NCBI GenBank assembly: GCA_002368155.1
Contig: AP018180.1
Location: forward strand, 620,001-684,000
Direction: 5' to 3'
Source of the DNA: Nostoc carneum NIES-2107
GTDB taxonomy: Bacteria; Cyanobacteriota; Cyanobacteriia; Cyanobacteriales; Nostocaceae
DNA: 64,000 bases
A model generated the notes under the pieces. The model worked only from the letters and a program-made list of their open reading frames with translations. It did no database searches and had not been told where the DNA came from. Both the position numbers and the translations under genes were made by a program. The stretch's first letter is position 1; the number at the start of each line of letters is the position of its first letter. Positions 26,994-36,334 of this stretch are shown in pieces.

Positions 26994-29753
26994 TTAAATA
27001 TTCGCTTGCTGACGTTGATAAAGTGACCAGTACAATCCCTTTTGCTGCAACAATTGCGGATGGGTACCACGTTCTGCAATTACCCCTTGTTCCATTACCA
27101 AAATCAAATCCGCACGTTTGAGGGGGGCGAATCGATGGGCGATCAGAAACACGGTGCGGTTGGCGGAAATTTTTTGCAGGTTTTGCAGTACTTGCTGTTC
27201 GGTTTCGCTATCTAAAGCACTGGTGGCTTCATCTAAGATTAAAATCGGTGCTGAGGAAAGGAACAGCCGCGCTAAGGCTATACGTTGTCTCTGTCCCCCC
27301 GATAAGGCTGTACCACGTTCGCCTACGTTGGTTTCGTAACCGTAGGGTAATTGACTGATAAAGTCATGGGCTACAGCTAACCTAGCGGCTTCTACTACTT
27401 GCTCGGCGGTAATATCTGGGTTGCCGAGGGTGATATTTTCTAAGATGGAACCGTTAAATAAAAAGTCTTCTTGTAAAACAACACCAATTTGTTGCCGTAG
27501 TGAAGCTAAATCGGCACTTTTGATATCAAAACCATCGATTAAAATGCGTCCTGATTCTATGGAATAAAGGCGTTGTAATAATTTTGAAAGGGTACTTTTA
27601 CCAGAACCACTACGCCCGACAATCCCAACAAATTGTCCTGGTTCTACATTAAAAGAAATGCCGCGTAAAACTGGTTCTGTACTAGCTTGATAACGGAAAA
27701 ATACTTGTTCAAAAGTGATTTGTCCGTTGAGTGCTGGTAATACTAAGCCCGTCCCTGGTTCTGCTTCGGGCGCAACATTAAGAATGTCACCAATTCTATC
27801 TACAGAAAGCAGAACTTGTTGCAGATTTTGCCACAGTTGCACTAGGCGTAACAATGGCCCAGTAACTCTTCCTGATAACATTTGAAAAGCTACTAGTTGA
27901 CCAATAGTGAGTTGATGGTCGATAACTAATTTTGCCCCAAACCAAAGAATTAATAAGGTAGAAAAATTGGTGAGAAAGTCACCCAAATTGCTGCTGATGT
28001 TGGAGGTAGTAGAGGCTTTAAAACTGGTGCGAATGAAGCGCGCAAATAAACCTTCCCAGCGATCGCGTGCTACTGGTTCAGCTGCATGGGCTTTAACTGA
28101 GTGTATCCCGGTAACTGTCTCTACTAAAAAGGATTGACTATCAGCGCTGCGGTTAAAGGTTTCGTTCAGCCAACCCCGCAAAATTGGTGTCGCCACGATG
28201 GTTAATGTGGCAAATAATGGCAATACTGCCAAAGCCACAAAGGTGAGGGGAATATTGTAATAAAACATCAATGCTAAATACACCACAGCAAAGATGCTAT
28301 CCAAAATCACCGTTAAGGCTGTACCTGTAAGAAATTGGCGAATTTGTTCGAGTTCTTGAACTCTAGCTACTGTGTCCCCGACGCGCCGCGATTCAAAATA
28401 AGCTAGGGGTAAGCGCATTAAGTGACGAAATAGCTGCGCTGATAAACTTAAATCTAAACGTCGGGCGGTATGGGTGAAGATAAATAAACGCAGTATACCG
28501 AGTACAGCTTCAAATATTGCTACCAATAAAAGTGCGATCGCCATGACATCGAGAGTTGGTAAACTCTCTTGCACCATGACTTTATCAATCACAACTTGGG
28601 TAATTAGCGGTGTTGTTAACCCCAACAGCTGCAATGTTAAAGACGCGAGTAAAACCTCGCCTAATAATCCGCGATATTTCCAAACTGCGGGAGTAAACCA
28701 ACTCAGGTTAAATTTTTCTTGCTGAGAAATCAGTTCTACTGTCCACATTTGCCCATCCCAAGCGGCTTCTACCACAGATTGGGGGAGACTTTCACAAGTG
28801 CGATCGCTATTGAGGGGATTAGCGATAATTAAGCGATCGCCTTTGACTCCATAGGCTACCACCCAACTAGGGCTTTCTTGCGAGCCAGAATTCCACTGGA
28901 TCAAAGCCGGAAAGGACAAGGCGCGCAAATCAGTCCAATTGATTTGCAATCGCTGCAACACCAACCCTAACTTTTCTGCTGCTTCCACAACATTTTTCGG
29001 GCGTTGTCCCCGCAGTTGGCGTTGTACCCATTCCAGCTTTACAGCATGATCCAAATGCTGCGCCACCATCGTTAAACAAGCTGCGGCTGTATTCCAGCTA
29101 GCGACAAACGGATAGTTATAGGTGGGGATTAGGGATTGGGGATTGGGGATTGGGGACTGGGGATTGGGGATTGGGGATTGGGGACTGGGGATTGGGGACT
29201 GGGGATTGGTGATTGGGGATTGGTGATTGGGGATTGAGGAAGTGATAATTTCCCCCTGCTCCCTGCTCCCCTGCTCCTCTGCTTCCCTGCTCTCTGCTCC
29301 CTGCTCATCCTGTACGCCTTGAAAGAAGCTTTCCATTTGTGGTGTGGAAATTTCTTTCCATAATGCTGTTTCCCAGCAGACTACGATGACTTCTTTACTA
29401 GCAGCTACAGCTTTGCACTCTACAGCTAGATTTTGTAAGTCACCAAACCAATCACCTGCTTGCAAAGCAGCTAATGGCTTGCCAATTCCTTCTTCACGCA
29501 AGCGCACTTTACCAGTAACAAGAAAAAACTGATAACCTCCAATAGTATTTGACCAAATTTTTTCACCAAGACGATAGCGACGAATTTCCGAGTGATTTTG
29601 TAATCGAGTTTGTTGTTCAGGATTCAGCCAGCATAGAGGTGGTTGATTCCAGGGTACAGAAGCTAGCACGTTTATTCGTAAAGATTGATTATCCAGAAGT
29701 TTTATTTCACTTGTAATTTGACTGTCAGCTTTTGAATTTTCTCTGCTAGCCAT
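26994..29753 (-). CDS. ABC exporter with N-terminal cyclic-nucleotide-binding-like and C39-like domains
   Basis: 919 residues. About 30-135 resemble a cyclic-nucleotide-binding fold ([30 protein letters not shown]). A low-complexity linker (about 145-212) is made of STRR-derived heptapeptides. 213-345 is a C39-peptidase-like domain, but the catalytic Cys is Thr ([10 protein letters not shown] for DCGAACLAM) and the His is Trp (SWVVAYG), so it cannot cleave leaders. Next come a six-helix exporter domain (about 360-640) and an ATPase with Walker [10 protein letters not shown], signature LSGGQRQR and Walker [13 protein letters not shown]. The layout is that of type I secretion exporters of the HlyB/HetC kind. 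The start overlaps the PPIase gene by about 50 bp, suggesting translational coupling. No HlyD-type adaptor is adjacent. Confidence 0.9.
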   Translation of the reverse strand: MASRENSKADSQITSEIKLLDNQSLRINVLASVPWNQPPLCWLNPEQQTRLQNHSEIRRYRLGEKIWSNTIGGYQFFLVTGKVRLREEGIGKPLAALQAGDWFGDLQNLAVECKAVAASKEVIVVCWETALWKEISTPQMESFFQGVQDEQGAESREAEEQGSREQGEIITSSIPNHQSPITNPQSPIPSPQSPIPNPQSPIPNPQSLIPTYNYPFVASWNTAAACLTMVAQHLDHAVKLEWVQRQLRGQRPKNVVEAAEKLGLVLQRLQINWTDLRALSFPALIQWNSGSQESPSWVVAYGVKGDRLIIANPLNSDRTCESLPQSVVEAAWDGQMWTVELISQQEKFNLSWFTPAVWKYRGLLGEVLLASLTLQLLGLTTPLITQVVIDKVMVQESLPTLDVMAIALLLVAIFEAVLGILRLFIFTHTARRLDLSLSAQLFRHLMRLPLAYFESRRVGDTVARVQELEQIRQFLTGTALTVILDSIFAVVYLALMFYYNIPLTFVALAVLPLFATLTIVATPILRGWLNETFNRSADSQSFLVETVTGIHSVKAHAAEPVARDRWEGLFARFIRTSFKASTTSNISSNLGDFLTNFSTLLILWFGAKLVIDHQLTIGQLVAFQMLSGRVTGPLLRLVQLWQNLQQVLLSVDRIGDILNVAPEAEPGTGLVLPALNGQITFEQVFFRYQASTEPVLRGISFNVEPGQFVGIVGRSGSGKSTLSKLLQRLYSIESGRILIDGFDIKSADLASLRQQIGVVLQEDFLFNGSILENITLGNPDITAEQVVEAARLAVAHDFISQLPYGYETNVGERGTALSGGQRQRIALARLFLSSAPILILDEATSALDSETEQQVLQNLQKISANRTVFLIAHRFAPLKRADLILVMEQGVIAERGTHPQLLQQKGLYWSLYQRQQANI
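29122..29312. repeat. STRR repeats inside the exporter coding sequence
   Basis: 29122-29240 is a run of ggggatt/ggggact/ggtgatt heptamers identical in kind to intergenic STRRs at 8570-8660, 19785-19830 and 54640-54675. Read on the minus strand it encodes repeats of SPIPNPQ. 29250-29312 is a second spacer-type repeat (ccctgctccctgctc units) encoding a Glu/Gln/Ser-rich stretch. Both stay in frame: 7-nt units read as a heptapeptide every 21 nt. Confidence 0.9.
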
Positions 29754-30460
29754 TTTTCAAACAACTCATTTTGTAGCACTTGCTTTAGTTGAGTATCTTC
29801 TAAAGAAGCTGGCAGAAATTGTTCTAATCGAAACAAACCATAACGTCCTTCTAGTTCTATTGGCCCAATCAATTCTCCGGGAATTGCTGCATCAATTGCG
29901 GCTCTGATTTTATCTGGTAATGTTCCCCGACTAATTGGCCCCATCATGCCGTTAACAATGCGATCTTCTGCTAAGGAATATTCTTTAGCTAGTTGCTCAA
30001 AACTACCTCCTTCTTCAATTTGAGTTAGTAGTTCTTCGCAAAGCTCGCGATTATCAACAAAAATCCTCGATAGTACCACCCGATCTAAATAAATTTTTCG
30101 CTCAATGAAATACTCTGGTAGTTTCGGTTCTGTAACTAAAGCTTTCAGTTTTTCTAACTTAAAGTTGTAGGCAGCTGATGCATGAAAGGTTGCGTAATCT
30201 GTGCCATTTTTCTTTAACCATTCCTGAAAAATTTGGGGGTCTGTGAGTTGATTTTTGAGACGAAAATCAATAATGGTCTGTTCAGGTAAAGCCGGATTGA
30301 TATCAATATCGTCTCTGGTATTGATTTCTTGTTCAATCACGTACTGGCGAATAATATCGCCGATAAACTGCGACAATTTGCCGGAGGCTTGGAGATATTT
30401 TACTGCTTGTTCAATAGAAATAGATTGCTGATCAACAGTTAAAAATGATAAAGATTCCAT
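29702..30460 (-). CDS. PpiC/parvulin-type peptidylprolyl isomerase, SurA-like
   Basis: This 252-residue protein has an N-terminal helical chaperone-like part (about 10-120) and a parvulin domain (about 125-235): YLDRVVLSRIFVDN, LAKEYSLAEDRIVNGMMGPISRGTLPDKI, GELIGPIELEGRYGLFRLE. No signal peptide is visible, so it is probably cytoplasmic or acts at the inner face of the exporter. The downstream ABC exporter gene starts inside its last codons. In cyanobacteria such PPIases often travel with peptidase-like ABC exporters, so a role in folding or presenting the exported substrate is likely; that is inference. Confidence 0.85.
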   Translation of the reverse strand: MESLSFLTVDQQSISIEQAVKYLQASGKLSQFIGDIIRQYVIEQEINTRDDIDINPALPEQTIIDFRLKNQLTDPQIFQEWLKKNGTDYATFHASAAYNFKLEKLKALVTEPKLPEYFIERKIYLDRVVLSRIFVDNRELCEELLTQIEEGGSFEQLAKEYSLAEDRIVNGMMGPISRGTLPDKIRAAIDAAIPGELIGPIELEGRYGLFRLEQFLPASLEDTQLKQVLQNELFEKWLAEKIQKLTVKLQVK

Positions 30461-30687
30461 AAAGCAATCCTGAGAGGAAAAATTAAATTTTTTATACTAT
30501 TACACCCACAATTATCTATAAATAGCCATATAATTAGTTACCTATATACATTATTAATTTAATTAAATAAAATAATTTAGAAAATCATTTTTGCTATTTA
30601 CTAATATTTTTCTAGTAGAAAGGAATTGCTAAATTCAGCTTTTACCTATCTACGAAACATCTATATATTGAGATTTCCGAGCGAGAA
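30461..30687. other. AT-rich spacer and promoter region
   Basis: It is very AT-rich (30480-30620) and presumably carries the promoter of the PPIase-exporter operon. No gene or strong hairpin. Confidence 0.4.
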
Positions 30688-31488
30688 TTAAGCCATCACA
30701 CTAGCCCAGGTAAAGGCAATTAACATAGCAGCGATCGCACCAATCAAGGTATTGATAATATTGACCAATTCATTGGTGAGCCAAGTATATTGAGATTGCA
30801 GCGTTGCGCCAATGACGCTTTCTAAGCTGGTAGCAATCAAAGCTGCGATCGCACACCAAACTACACCTGCAAAATCAATTAAACCAACACCCCAACCCAC
30901 AAAAGCGATCGCAATGGAAGCCACAACCCCAGCTAAGGTACCTTCTAAACTCACTGCGCCTTCTGTTCCGCGAGGTACTGGTTGCAATGTGGTAATCAAA
31001 AAGGTTCTTTTACCGTATGCTTTACCCACCTCACTCGCACAAGTGTCAGAAAGTTTGGTACTAAAACTCGCCACATAGCCCAAAACCAGTAGAGATTTGA
31101 GACTAGCGACTACAGACTGGGGAAGAGAAAAGAATCCTGCACTTAACGTTCCGATTCCTAAAGCACACAGCGCCGCAATCAACGCCGAACCCCAGACATT
31201 TTCCGGGCCTCTAGCTCCAGAACGCTTTTCTGCAATGCCTTCAGCTTCCTTTTGGGCTATCCCAATCCGCGTTACCCCAGAACCTACCAAAAAATAAAAC
31301 GCTACTACTAGATACCCCTGCCAACCTAATGTTCCCCAAATAATTACGCCTAATACCCAGGCGTGGAATATTCCTGCTGGAGTCAGCAGCTTTTTGGGAG
31401 CAATCCCAACTAAAGCCAACAAAATGGCATTTAATCCGACTCCCACCAACCAAGGATTCGCAGAATTAAAGAAAGAGAGCATTAGCAA
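30688..31488 (-). CDS. DUF92/TIGR00297 membrane protein, VTE6-like (phytyl-phosphate kinase candidate)
   Basis: This 266-residue protein has about seven hydrophobic helices. The family core is seen in TPAGIFHAWVLGVIIWGTLGW, SFSTKLSDTCASEVGKAYGKRTFLIT (about 140-166) and VPRGTEGAVSLEGTLAG (about 171-187), the polar segments that form the probable active site. The plant homologue VTE6 phosphorylates phytyl phosphate to phytyl diphosphate for tocopherol and phylloquinone synthesis, so recycling of phytol from chlorophyll is a reasonable role here. It stands alone. Confidence 0.85.
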   Translation of the reverse strand: MLMLSFFNSANPWLVGVGLNAILLALVGIAPKKLLTPAGIFHAWVLGVIIWGTLGWQGYLVVAFYFLVGSGVTRIGIAQKEAEGIAEKRSGARGPENVWGSALIAALCALGIGTLSAGFFSLPQSVVASLKSLLVLGYVASFSTKLSDTCASEVGKAYGKRTFLITTLQPVPRGTEGAVSLEGTLAGVVASIAIAFVGWGVGLIDFAGVVWCAIAALIATSLESVIGATLQSQYTWLTNELVNIINTLIGAIAAMLIAFTWASVMA

Positions 31489-31796
31489 TATATGACAATT
31501 AGTGTGACCCGAATATCAACAGAATAGCGAATTTCTCACTTTGCTGCTGGATCGTCTCCACCCTATGTCCAAGAATTACAGAAATTCTCCACTCTTTCCG
31601 GATAAAGCTAGGGATTCAAAATATTAATTTTGATGAGTAAATTATTTTGTAGTCAGCATTTAAAATTTTATTTTCCGCACTGATATTGCTGAATACGTAA
31701 TAAAATTCACTTGTGAGAGGCTATTTATAAAGTAGGGTGTATTAGGCGCTAATTTCCAATATGATTTGTCACGCAATAACTATCCTAGCCCCTAAC
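31489..31796. repeat. Spacer with left part of a GTGCGTTA-type palindromic repeat
   Basis: 31489-31715 shows nothing recognised. From about 31717 the sequence tatttataaagtagggtg ... ttaggcgct ... ctatcctagcccctaac belongs to a dispersed repeat that continues after the IS1380 insertion (gcaccatcgatgcggcggtg, 33656-33675). A second, inverted copy lies at about 33897-34030. Confidence 0.75.
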
Positions 31797-33651
31797 CCCG
31801 GATTTCTCACGGGTGAGAAAAAAATACTTGGGTTAGTCAGATTTAGGATAACTTAATTGATACATTATCAAACTCCCCACAGATTATGAGTAGTTCAAAG
31901 TAAAAACCGAGTACACAAAAGATGGATAGGATACATTAAATTTGAAAAATACGGAGGAAATAAGAAATTAGTAATAAAAATTGATATGCCAGTTTGTTGG
32001 ACTAGATTAAGTAAAATAACCCAATTAATAGTTATTTAAAATTAGAATTAGCTATTACTGATGAATTCAATTATGTCATTAGTAATTGGCTTGGCAGTCG
32101 GGATAAACACTCATAAATTGTTGCAAAAATGTCCTGATAAGGACAAGCACTACTAATTGCAATTAAAATTCTTCGTCTGCTAATAGTCATAACGGCTCCT
32201 AGCTTTAATAATTTTGTGCGTATAGTTCCAATCGTTGCATTTTTAAATTCCGTATTGACTAAACATTTCTCTCGCATGGTGTTCATTAAAATGTAAGCAA
32301 TAGCTGCAAGCCATAAACGTAATTGATTTCCTTCAAATGTATGGGTACTTGTTCTATCACTTTTTAAATCTAATTTTTGTTCTTTTAGACAATTTTCTAA
32401 GTTGCCTCTCGGACAATATTTATGAGTATAAAGCTGTCCTGGAGGAATTTTATGAACAGGGAGCGAAGTTACTACAAAGCGAGTATCGACTTCTTCACAG
32501 CTATAATTAACCTTGGCGACAACACGACGGCTACGGCTCCAACTGTCTAACGTTTGATAATCAAGTGAACAATACCAAACTGAATTATCAACACACATTG
32601 CAGCATCTTTTTTTAAATCCGGTGTTCCAGGAAATAAGCTTTCAAAAAACTCAACTACGGGTTCAATTTTTCTTGAGTATTCTTGGGATGCACGATACTT
32701 GATTGACTGAGATAGTTGAATTAGACGATTATTTTCAGGCAGCCCAAACACATAATCAATTCCAGTTTCGGATTCACACCATGCCATAATATCTTCTCTG
32801 GAATAAGCGCTATCTCCGCGAATAGTAATTTTCACATTTTCCCATCGCGAACGTATTATTTTTATGACTCGTTGTAATTCTTCTAACCCCCATGCTGCTG
32901 GGTCTAAATTGGATGCACGAAGTTTTGCCGCAAGTAAGTGTTTACCACAGAAAATATAAAGTGGGGCATAACAATATCCCTTATAGTAAGGGTTGAAAAA
33001 TGTTTCTTCCTGATTACCATGTATTAAATTATCCGTAACATCTAAATCTACAATTATCTGCCGTGGTGGCTTTTTAAAAGATTCAAAAAATAGCTCAACT
33101 AACAACGTTTCTATCGCTTCGGAATCATATTCAATACGGTGATACCGACTATTTTCTCTTGAAGGTACATCTTCTGGGCAATGTTCGAGACGATTTAAGG
33201 TACTTTTCCCTGCTAAAGTCATTAATTCTTGTTCTGAGTTAATTACTTTTCCAACTGCGAGCGCAAATATTGGGTCATGACGAAGGGTTTCATGGTCATT
33301 TATATCTTCATAGCCCATGATTAAGCCATATATTCTTTGTGCAACTAAACTATGAACTGGATATAAAATTTTATTTGGGTCTCGGTAGTCTTTGAAACAT
33401 GCTGCGAATCGTGATGTTATTTCTCTTTTTTTGTCTAATTCCGCAATTAATATTAATCCTGCATCCGATGTTACAGGCTCACCCTTGAAATTAACTATAA
33501 CTGAGGATGACTGTACCTGTCCGAAAATGAACTGCTCCGGGATACAATGATTTTTATTTGGGGTCATACTTTAAACTGCTGAGATTCTTTTGCAATATAC
33601 ATTTTGGCAGTTTTTGACCCCTCTTTTCTAAAGTCTTGTGAGAAATCCAGG
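31797..33651 (-). mobile_element. IS1380-family insertion sequence with TAAC target duplication
   Basis: Ends CCCGGATTTCTCAC (31797) and CCTGGATTTCTCAC (complement, ending 33651). TAAC is directly repeated at 31793-31796 and 33652-33655. The element sits in the middle of a palindromic dispersed repeat, so removing it restores a continuous cctaacgcacc sequence. Confidence 0.9.
32071..33567 (-). CDS. IS1380-family transposase, apparently intact
   Basis: This 498-residue DDE transposase has the IS1380 features: SDAGLILIAELDKK near the N-terminus, RQIIVDLDVTDNLIHGNQEETFFNPYYKGYCYAPLYIF (first Asp, about 163-200), ITIRGDSAYSREDIMAWCE (second Asp, about 246-264) and a C-terminal ENCLKEQKLDLKSDRTS segment (Glu). 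The frame is complete from ATG 33567 to the stop at 32071, so the element could be active. The 270 bp between its stop and the left end are AT-rich and empty. Confidence 0.9.
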   Translation of the reverse strand: MTPNKNHCIPEQFIFGQVQSSSVIVNFKGEPVTSDAGLILIAELDKKREITSRFAACFKDYRDPNKILYPVHSLVAQRIYGLIMGYEDINDHETLRHDPIFALAVGKVINSEQELMTLAGKSTLNRLEHCPEDVPSRENSRYHRIEYDSEAIETLLVELFFESFKKPPRQIIVDLDVTDNLIHGNQEETFFNPYYKGYCYAPLYIFCGKHLLAAKLRASNLDPAAWGLEELQRVIKIIRSRWENVKITIRGDSAYSREDIMAWCESETGIDYVFGLPENNRLIQLSQSIKYRASQEYSRKIEPVVEFFESLFPGTPDLKKDAAMCVDNSVWYCSLDYQTLDSWSRSRRVVAKVNYSCEEVDTRFVVTSLPVHKIPPGQLYTHKYCPRGNLENCLKEQKLDLKSDRTSTHTFEGNQLRLWLAAIAYILMNTMREKCLVNTEFKNATIGTIRTKLLKLGAVMTISRRRILIAISSACPYQDIFATIYECLSRLPSQLLMT

Positions 33652-34104
33652 TAACGCACCATCGATGCGGCGGTGCGTTAATTATACCATTTGGCAAAAA
33701 ACGCAACAGATTGGTAGTAGGGGTACGGCATCCACAATCTTTCGGTATATCAAATTATCTTAACTGGTGGCGTGCCCTACAAAGAGCTTATTTTTCGTCA
33801 ACATTATTTGAATTGTTATTCGTATCATTAATAATTTCAGTAAATCTTAAGTAGGGTGTGTTACGGCTATGAAAGGATTTGGGACACAGAGACAATGGAA
33901 TTTAGCCGTAACGCACCGCCGCGTGGATGATGCGTTAGGCGCTAGGATAGTTCTTTGGTGACAAATCATCTTGTAAACCAGCGCCTAACACATCCTACGA
34001 TAATTTTATTTTTACTTTATAAATAACCTCTTATTCGTATAATTAATAATTTCAGAATAAATCATATATAGTACTAACAACTACTAGTGTTCTAGGCAAA
34101 AGCT
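33652..34104. repeat. Repeat-rich spacer: second, inverted copy of the GTGCGTTA-type repeat
   Basis: 33652-33680 completes the repeat split by IS1380. 33850-33875 and 33900-33925 carry gtgtgttacggct / agccgtaacgcac arms. From about 33897 to 34030 the reverse complement matches the interrupted copy almost throughout (ggatgtgttaggcgct ... gatgatttgtcac ... ctatcctagcgcctaacgca). ttattcgtat(c/a)attaataa also occurs twice (33813, 34032). No gene. Confidence 0.75.
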
Positions 34105-34536
34105 ATGAGCGCAACTTTATTTCATCTTGCTTTCCCTGTAACTAATATTGCCGAAACTAAAGCATATTATGTTGATGGTTTAGGCTGTATTCCTGGGCGT
34201 GAAAATCCCCATGCATTAATCCTCAATTTATATGGTCATCAATTAGTAGCTCACGTTACTAAAGAACCATTAACACCACAACGCGGTATTTATCCTCGAC
34301 ACTTTGGGCTAGTTTTTACAGCCGAACAAGACTGGCAAGATTTATTAGAAAAAGCACAAAAGCAAAAACTACTATTTAGAGAAGAACCGAAATATCGTTT
34401 TGTAGGTTTGCCCTTAGAGCATCGCACTTTCTTTTTAGAAGATCCCTTTTATAACTTGATGGAGTTTAAATATTACTGTCACCCAGAGGCAATTTTTGGA
34501 AGTTCTCAGTATACACAAATTGGGGATAGGGCTTAA
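34105..34536 (+). CDS. VOC-superfamily (glyoxalase/bleomycin-resistance fold) protein
   Basis: This 143-residue protein shows two beta-alpha-beta-beta-beta modules: FHLAFPVTNIAETKAYYVDGLG (1-28) and HFGLVFTAEQDWQDLLEKA ... HRTFFLEDPFYNLMEFKYY (about 66-128). Possible metal ligands are His7, His66 and Glu119 (in LMEFKYY). Many cyanobacteria have a similar single-domain VOC dioxygenase or lyase-like protein of unknown substrate. Its 3' end overlaps the convergent lipase gene by 71 bp. Confidence 0.85.
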   Translation: MSATLFHLAFPVTNIAETKAYYVDGLGCIPGRENPHALILNLYGHQLVAHVTKEPLTPQRGIYPRHFGLVFTAEQDWQDLLEKAQKQKLLFREEPKYRFVGLPLEHRTFFLEDPFYNLMEFKYYCHPEAIFGSSQYTQIGDRA

Positions 34537-35140
34537 TTGGTTCTGTTAAGGTTTCTGCTACTATTTTCAAACACCTAGCATCAGTCAGCATCCAAGGGTG
34601 TAATCCCACAGGTAAAACTACCTCTCGTCCTACTGGCATTTGTGAACTCTTGGCTGGGACAATCATCAAATCATAGGGAGTCCAGATTGATGTAAAATTA
34701 ATCGCCTCCAACATTGCGACATCAGAATTCAAGTCATTGAGTAAAGCACTGTTGGGACGCATTTGCACGCAACCAGGTCGCAGAGAACCATAAGCAATCA
34801 CAGTACCATGATGGGGCGAAGCAATTGTAATAAAACGCTGTACGCGGTTAATTCCCCCAAGCCTTTGGATATAGTAGCGGCTGACAATTCCTCCCATACT
34901 GAAAGCAACTAAATCTAGTGGTTGTTCTGGGGGAAATTCTTTAGCTACATAATCTGCTACCTGTTGCGCCAACTTATCTAAACCTACAGCACCATTATTA
35001 GGTACTAAATCTAAAGCATATACAGACCAACCTTGTTGTTTTAAATATTTCCCCATACGGTAGAAAACTGCGCCTGTGTCATCAATCCCATGTATTAACA
35101 ACAAGGGATTGCGCTGCTGGTTGTTAGTATTTATCTCCAT
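34466..35140 (-). CDS. Alpha/beta-hydrolase, triacylglycerol lipase-like
   Basis: The 224 residues contain the oxyanion segment LLLIHGIDDTG (about 13-23), the nucleophile elbow AFSMGG (Ser at about 82) and a PHHGT segment typical of bacterial lipases; the catalytic His is probably in GLHPWML (about 183). No signal peptide is seen, so it is probably cytoplasmic. Substrate unknown. It is convergent with the VOC gene, and the last 71 bp are shared on opposite strands. Confidence 0.85.
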   Translation of the reverse strand: MEINTNNQQRNPLLLIHGIDDTGAVFYRMGKYLKQQGWSVYALDLVPNNGAVGLDKLAQQVADYVAKEFPPEQPLDLVAFSMGGIVSRYYIQRLGGINRVQRFITIASPHHGTVIAYGSLRPGCVQMRPNSALLNDLNSDVAMLEAINFTSIWTPYDLMIVPAKSSQMPVGREVVLPVGLHPWMLTDARCLKIVAETLTEPIKPYPQFVYTENFQKLPLGDSNI

Positions 35141-35556
35141 ATCTTTGCTTAATCACTTCTGTAGAAAATCTAACTAGTCTGCGTCTGATTGACAAAGAAA
35201 ATATGACAGTAGTTTCACTGGTTAACAGCTAGCCACTACATTAGAATTACTAATGGTATGGAGTAGATAACAAAATGTTAATTTTTGTTACGCCGACTTT
35301 CAGAATCTTGCCCTCAGTTACAGTAAAATTTAATAATTAATTTTCAGTGTATGCATTGTATGCAGGCTGCAGGTGCTTGTACAAATCAGTTGAAAAGACT
35401 TGCCCTGTATTATTATTACAATGTTGATTAAGTAGAAACCTATATCGGTTGTCATCTAGAATAAGATGACGAAAAGTAAAAAAAACGTAAAATAATGTCG
35501 TAATTTTTAACAATTACGGTAGGGATTCCAGATATAAAAGGCAGGGAGAGATTGTA
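35141..35556. other. Promoter and leader region of the 11-mer repeat protein
   Basis: No gene. AT-rich, with a small inverted repeat gtcatctagaataagatgac (35450-35469). A good ribosome binding site, AGGGAGAG, lies just before ATG 35557. Confidence 0.45.
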
Positions 35557-36123
35557 ATGGATTTTATCAAAAAGTTGATTGCAGGGATTGTCAGTTTTAT
35601 TACTGGACTATTACCAGGTAAAAATAAAAAAAGCAATGGTTACTACTTGGAACTAGATGAATCCAAGGAAGCAAAGCCTATAGCTGCTGTTAAAGAAGCA
35701 GCTAAAGAAGTTGCAGATAATGCTAAAAAAGCAGCCGAAACAGTTGTAGATAATACCAAAAAAGCAGCTGAAACAGTTGCAGATAATGCCAAAAAAGCAG
35801 CTGAAACAGTAACATCACAAGCTCCAGCACCATCATTGAACGGTACAAAAACTGCTGCATCGAAATCATCTAAGAAGAAATCAGCTAAAGAACCAAAACC
35901 TGCTGATGTTGCACTAGTGCAGACTGCTGAAGGCTTGAAAATTGAACCCGGTAAAAATGACAAAGCTGTATCAGCCAAAGTAGTTAAAGAACAACCAAAA
36001 GAAACCACCTTTGCACCCAAATATGTTGCTGCTGGCGCTGGTAGCACTAACGGTCGCCGTCGTCCAGGAGCTAACATGAGTGTTTATTTAGATATGGCAC
36101 GTCAAGTAAAAACTCCTGGCTAA
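35557..36123 (+). CDS. LEA-like protein with 11-residue repeats, unknown
   Basis: 188 residues. The N-terminus (MDFIKKLIAGIVSFITGLLPG) is an amphipathic or membrane-associating helix. At about 47-88 there are four 11-residue units: AAVKEAAKEVA, DNAKKAAETVV, DNTKKAAETVA and DNAKKAAETVT. These 11-mers of Ala/Lys/Glu with period 11 are the pattern of group 3 LEA proteins, which fold into helices on drying and protect membranes or proteins. A Lys/Ser/Pro-rich disordered region and a conserved-looking C-terminus (GRRRPGANMSVYLDMARQVK) follow. RBS AGGGAGAG. A role in desiccation or membrane stress is inference. Confidence 0.8.
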   Translation: MDFIKKLIAGIVSFITGLLPGKNKKSNGYYLELDESKEAKPIAAVKEAAKEVADNAKKAAETVVDNTKKAAETVADNAKKAAETVTSQAPAPSLNGTKTAASKSSKKKSAKEPKPADVALVQTAEGLKIEPGKNDKAVSAKVVKEQPKETTFAPKYVAAGAGSTNGRRRPGANMSVYLDMARQVKTPG

Positions 36124-36208
36124 TATGTTGATTTAGCCAGAGGGCTTTTTAGATTTTGAATCTTCAATTGAAAAATTTAATATCCAAAATCTAAAATTCC
36201 TGAATATC

Positions 36209-36334
36209 AGGACTTACGCAAGCAAAATTTGTCATTGCGACCGGAACGTAGTGTAGGGAAGCAATCCCATAATTTTAGGCGATTACGTCGCTACGCTCGT
36301 AATGACGTAATTCCATGACTTCTGCGTGAGTCCT
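36209..36334. repeat. MITE-like element with AGGACTTACGCA ends
   Basis: Ends AGGACTTACGCA (36209) and TGCGTGAGTCCT (36323-36334), inverted to each other with one mismatch. The inside has ggcgattacgtcgctacgc and gtcattgcgaccg ... cgtaatgac arms. It abuts the 3' end of the minus-strand TPR gene, whose stop codon TAG (36335-36333) falls at the edge of the element. Confidence 0.75.

Noticed and set aside
28700-29120. Active C39 leader peptidase in the exporter
   Set aside because: The catalytic Cys and His positions are Thr and Trp.
35643-36077. 144-codon minus-strand Ala/Ser/Thr-rich frame
   Set aside because: Antisense shadow of the LEA-like repeats.
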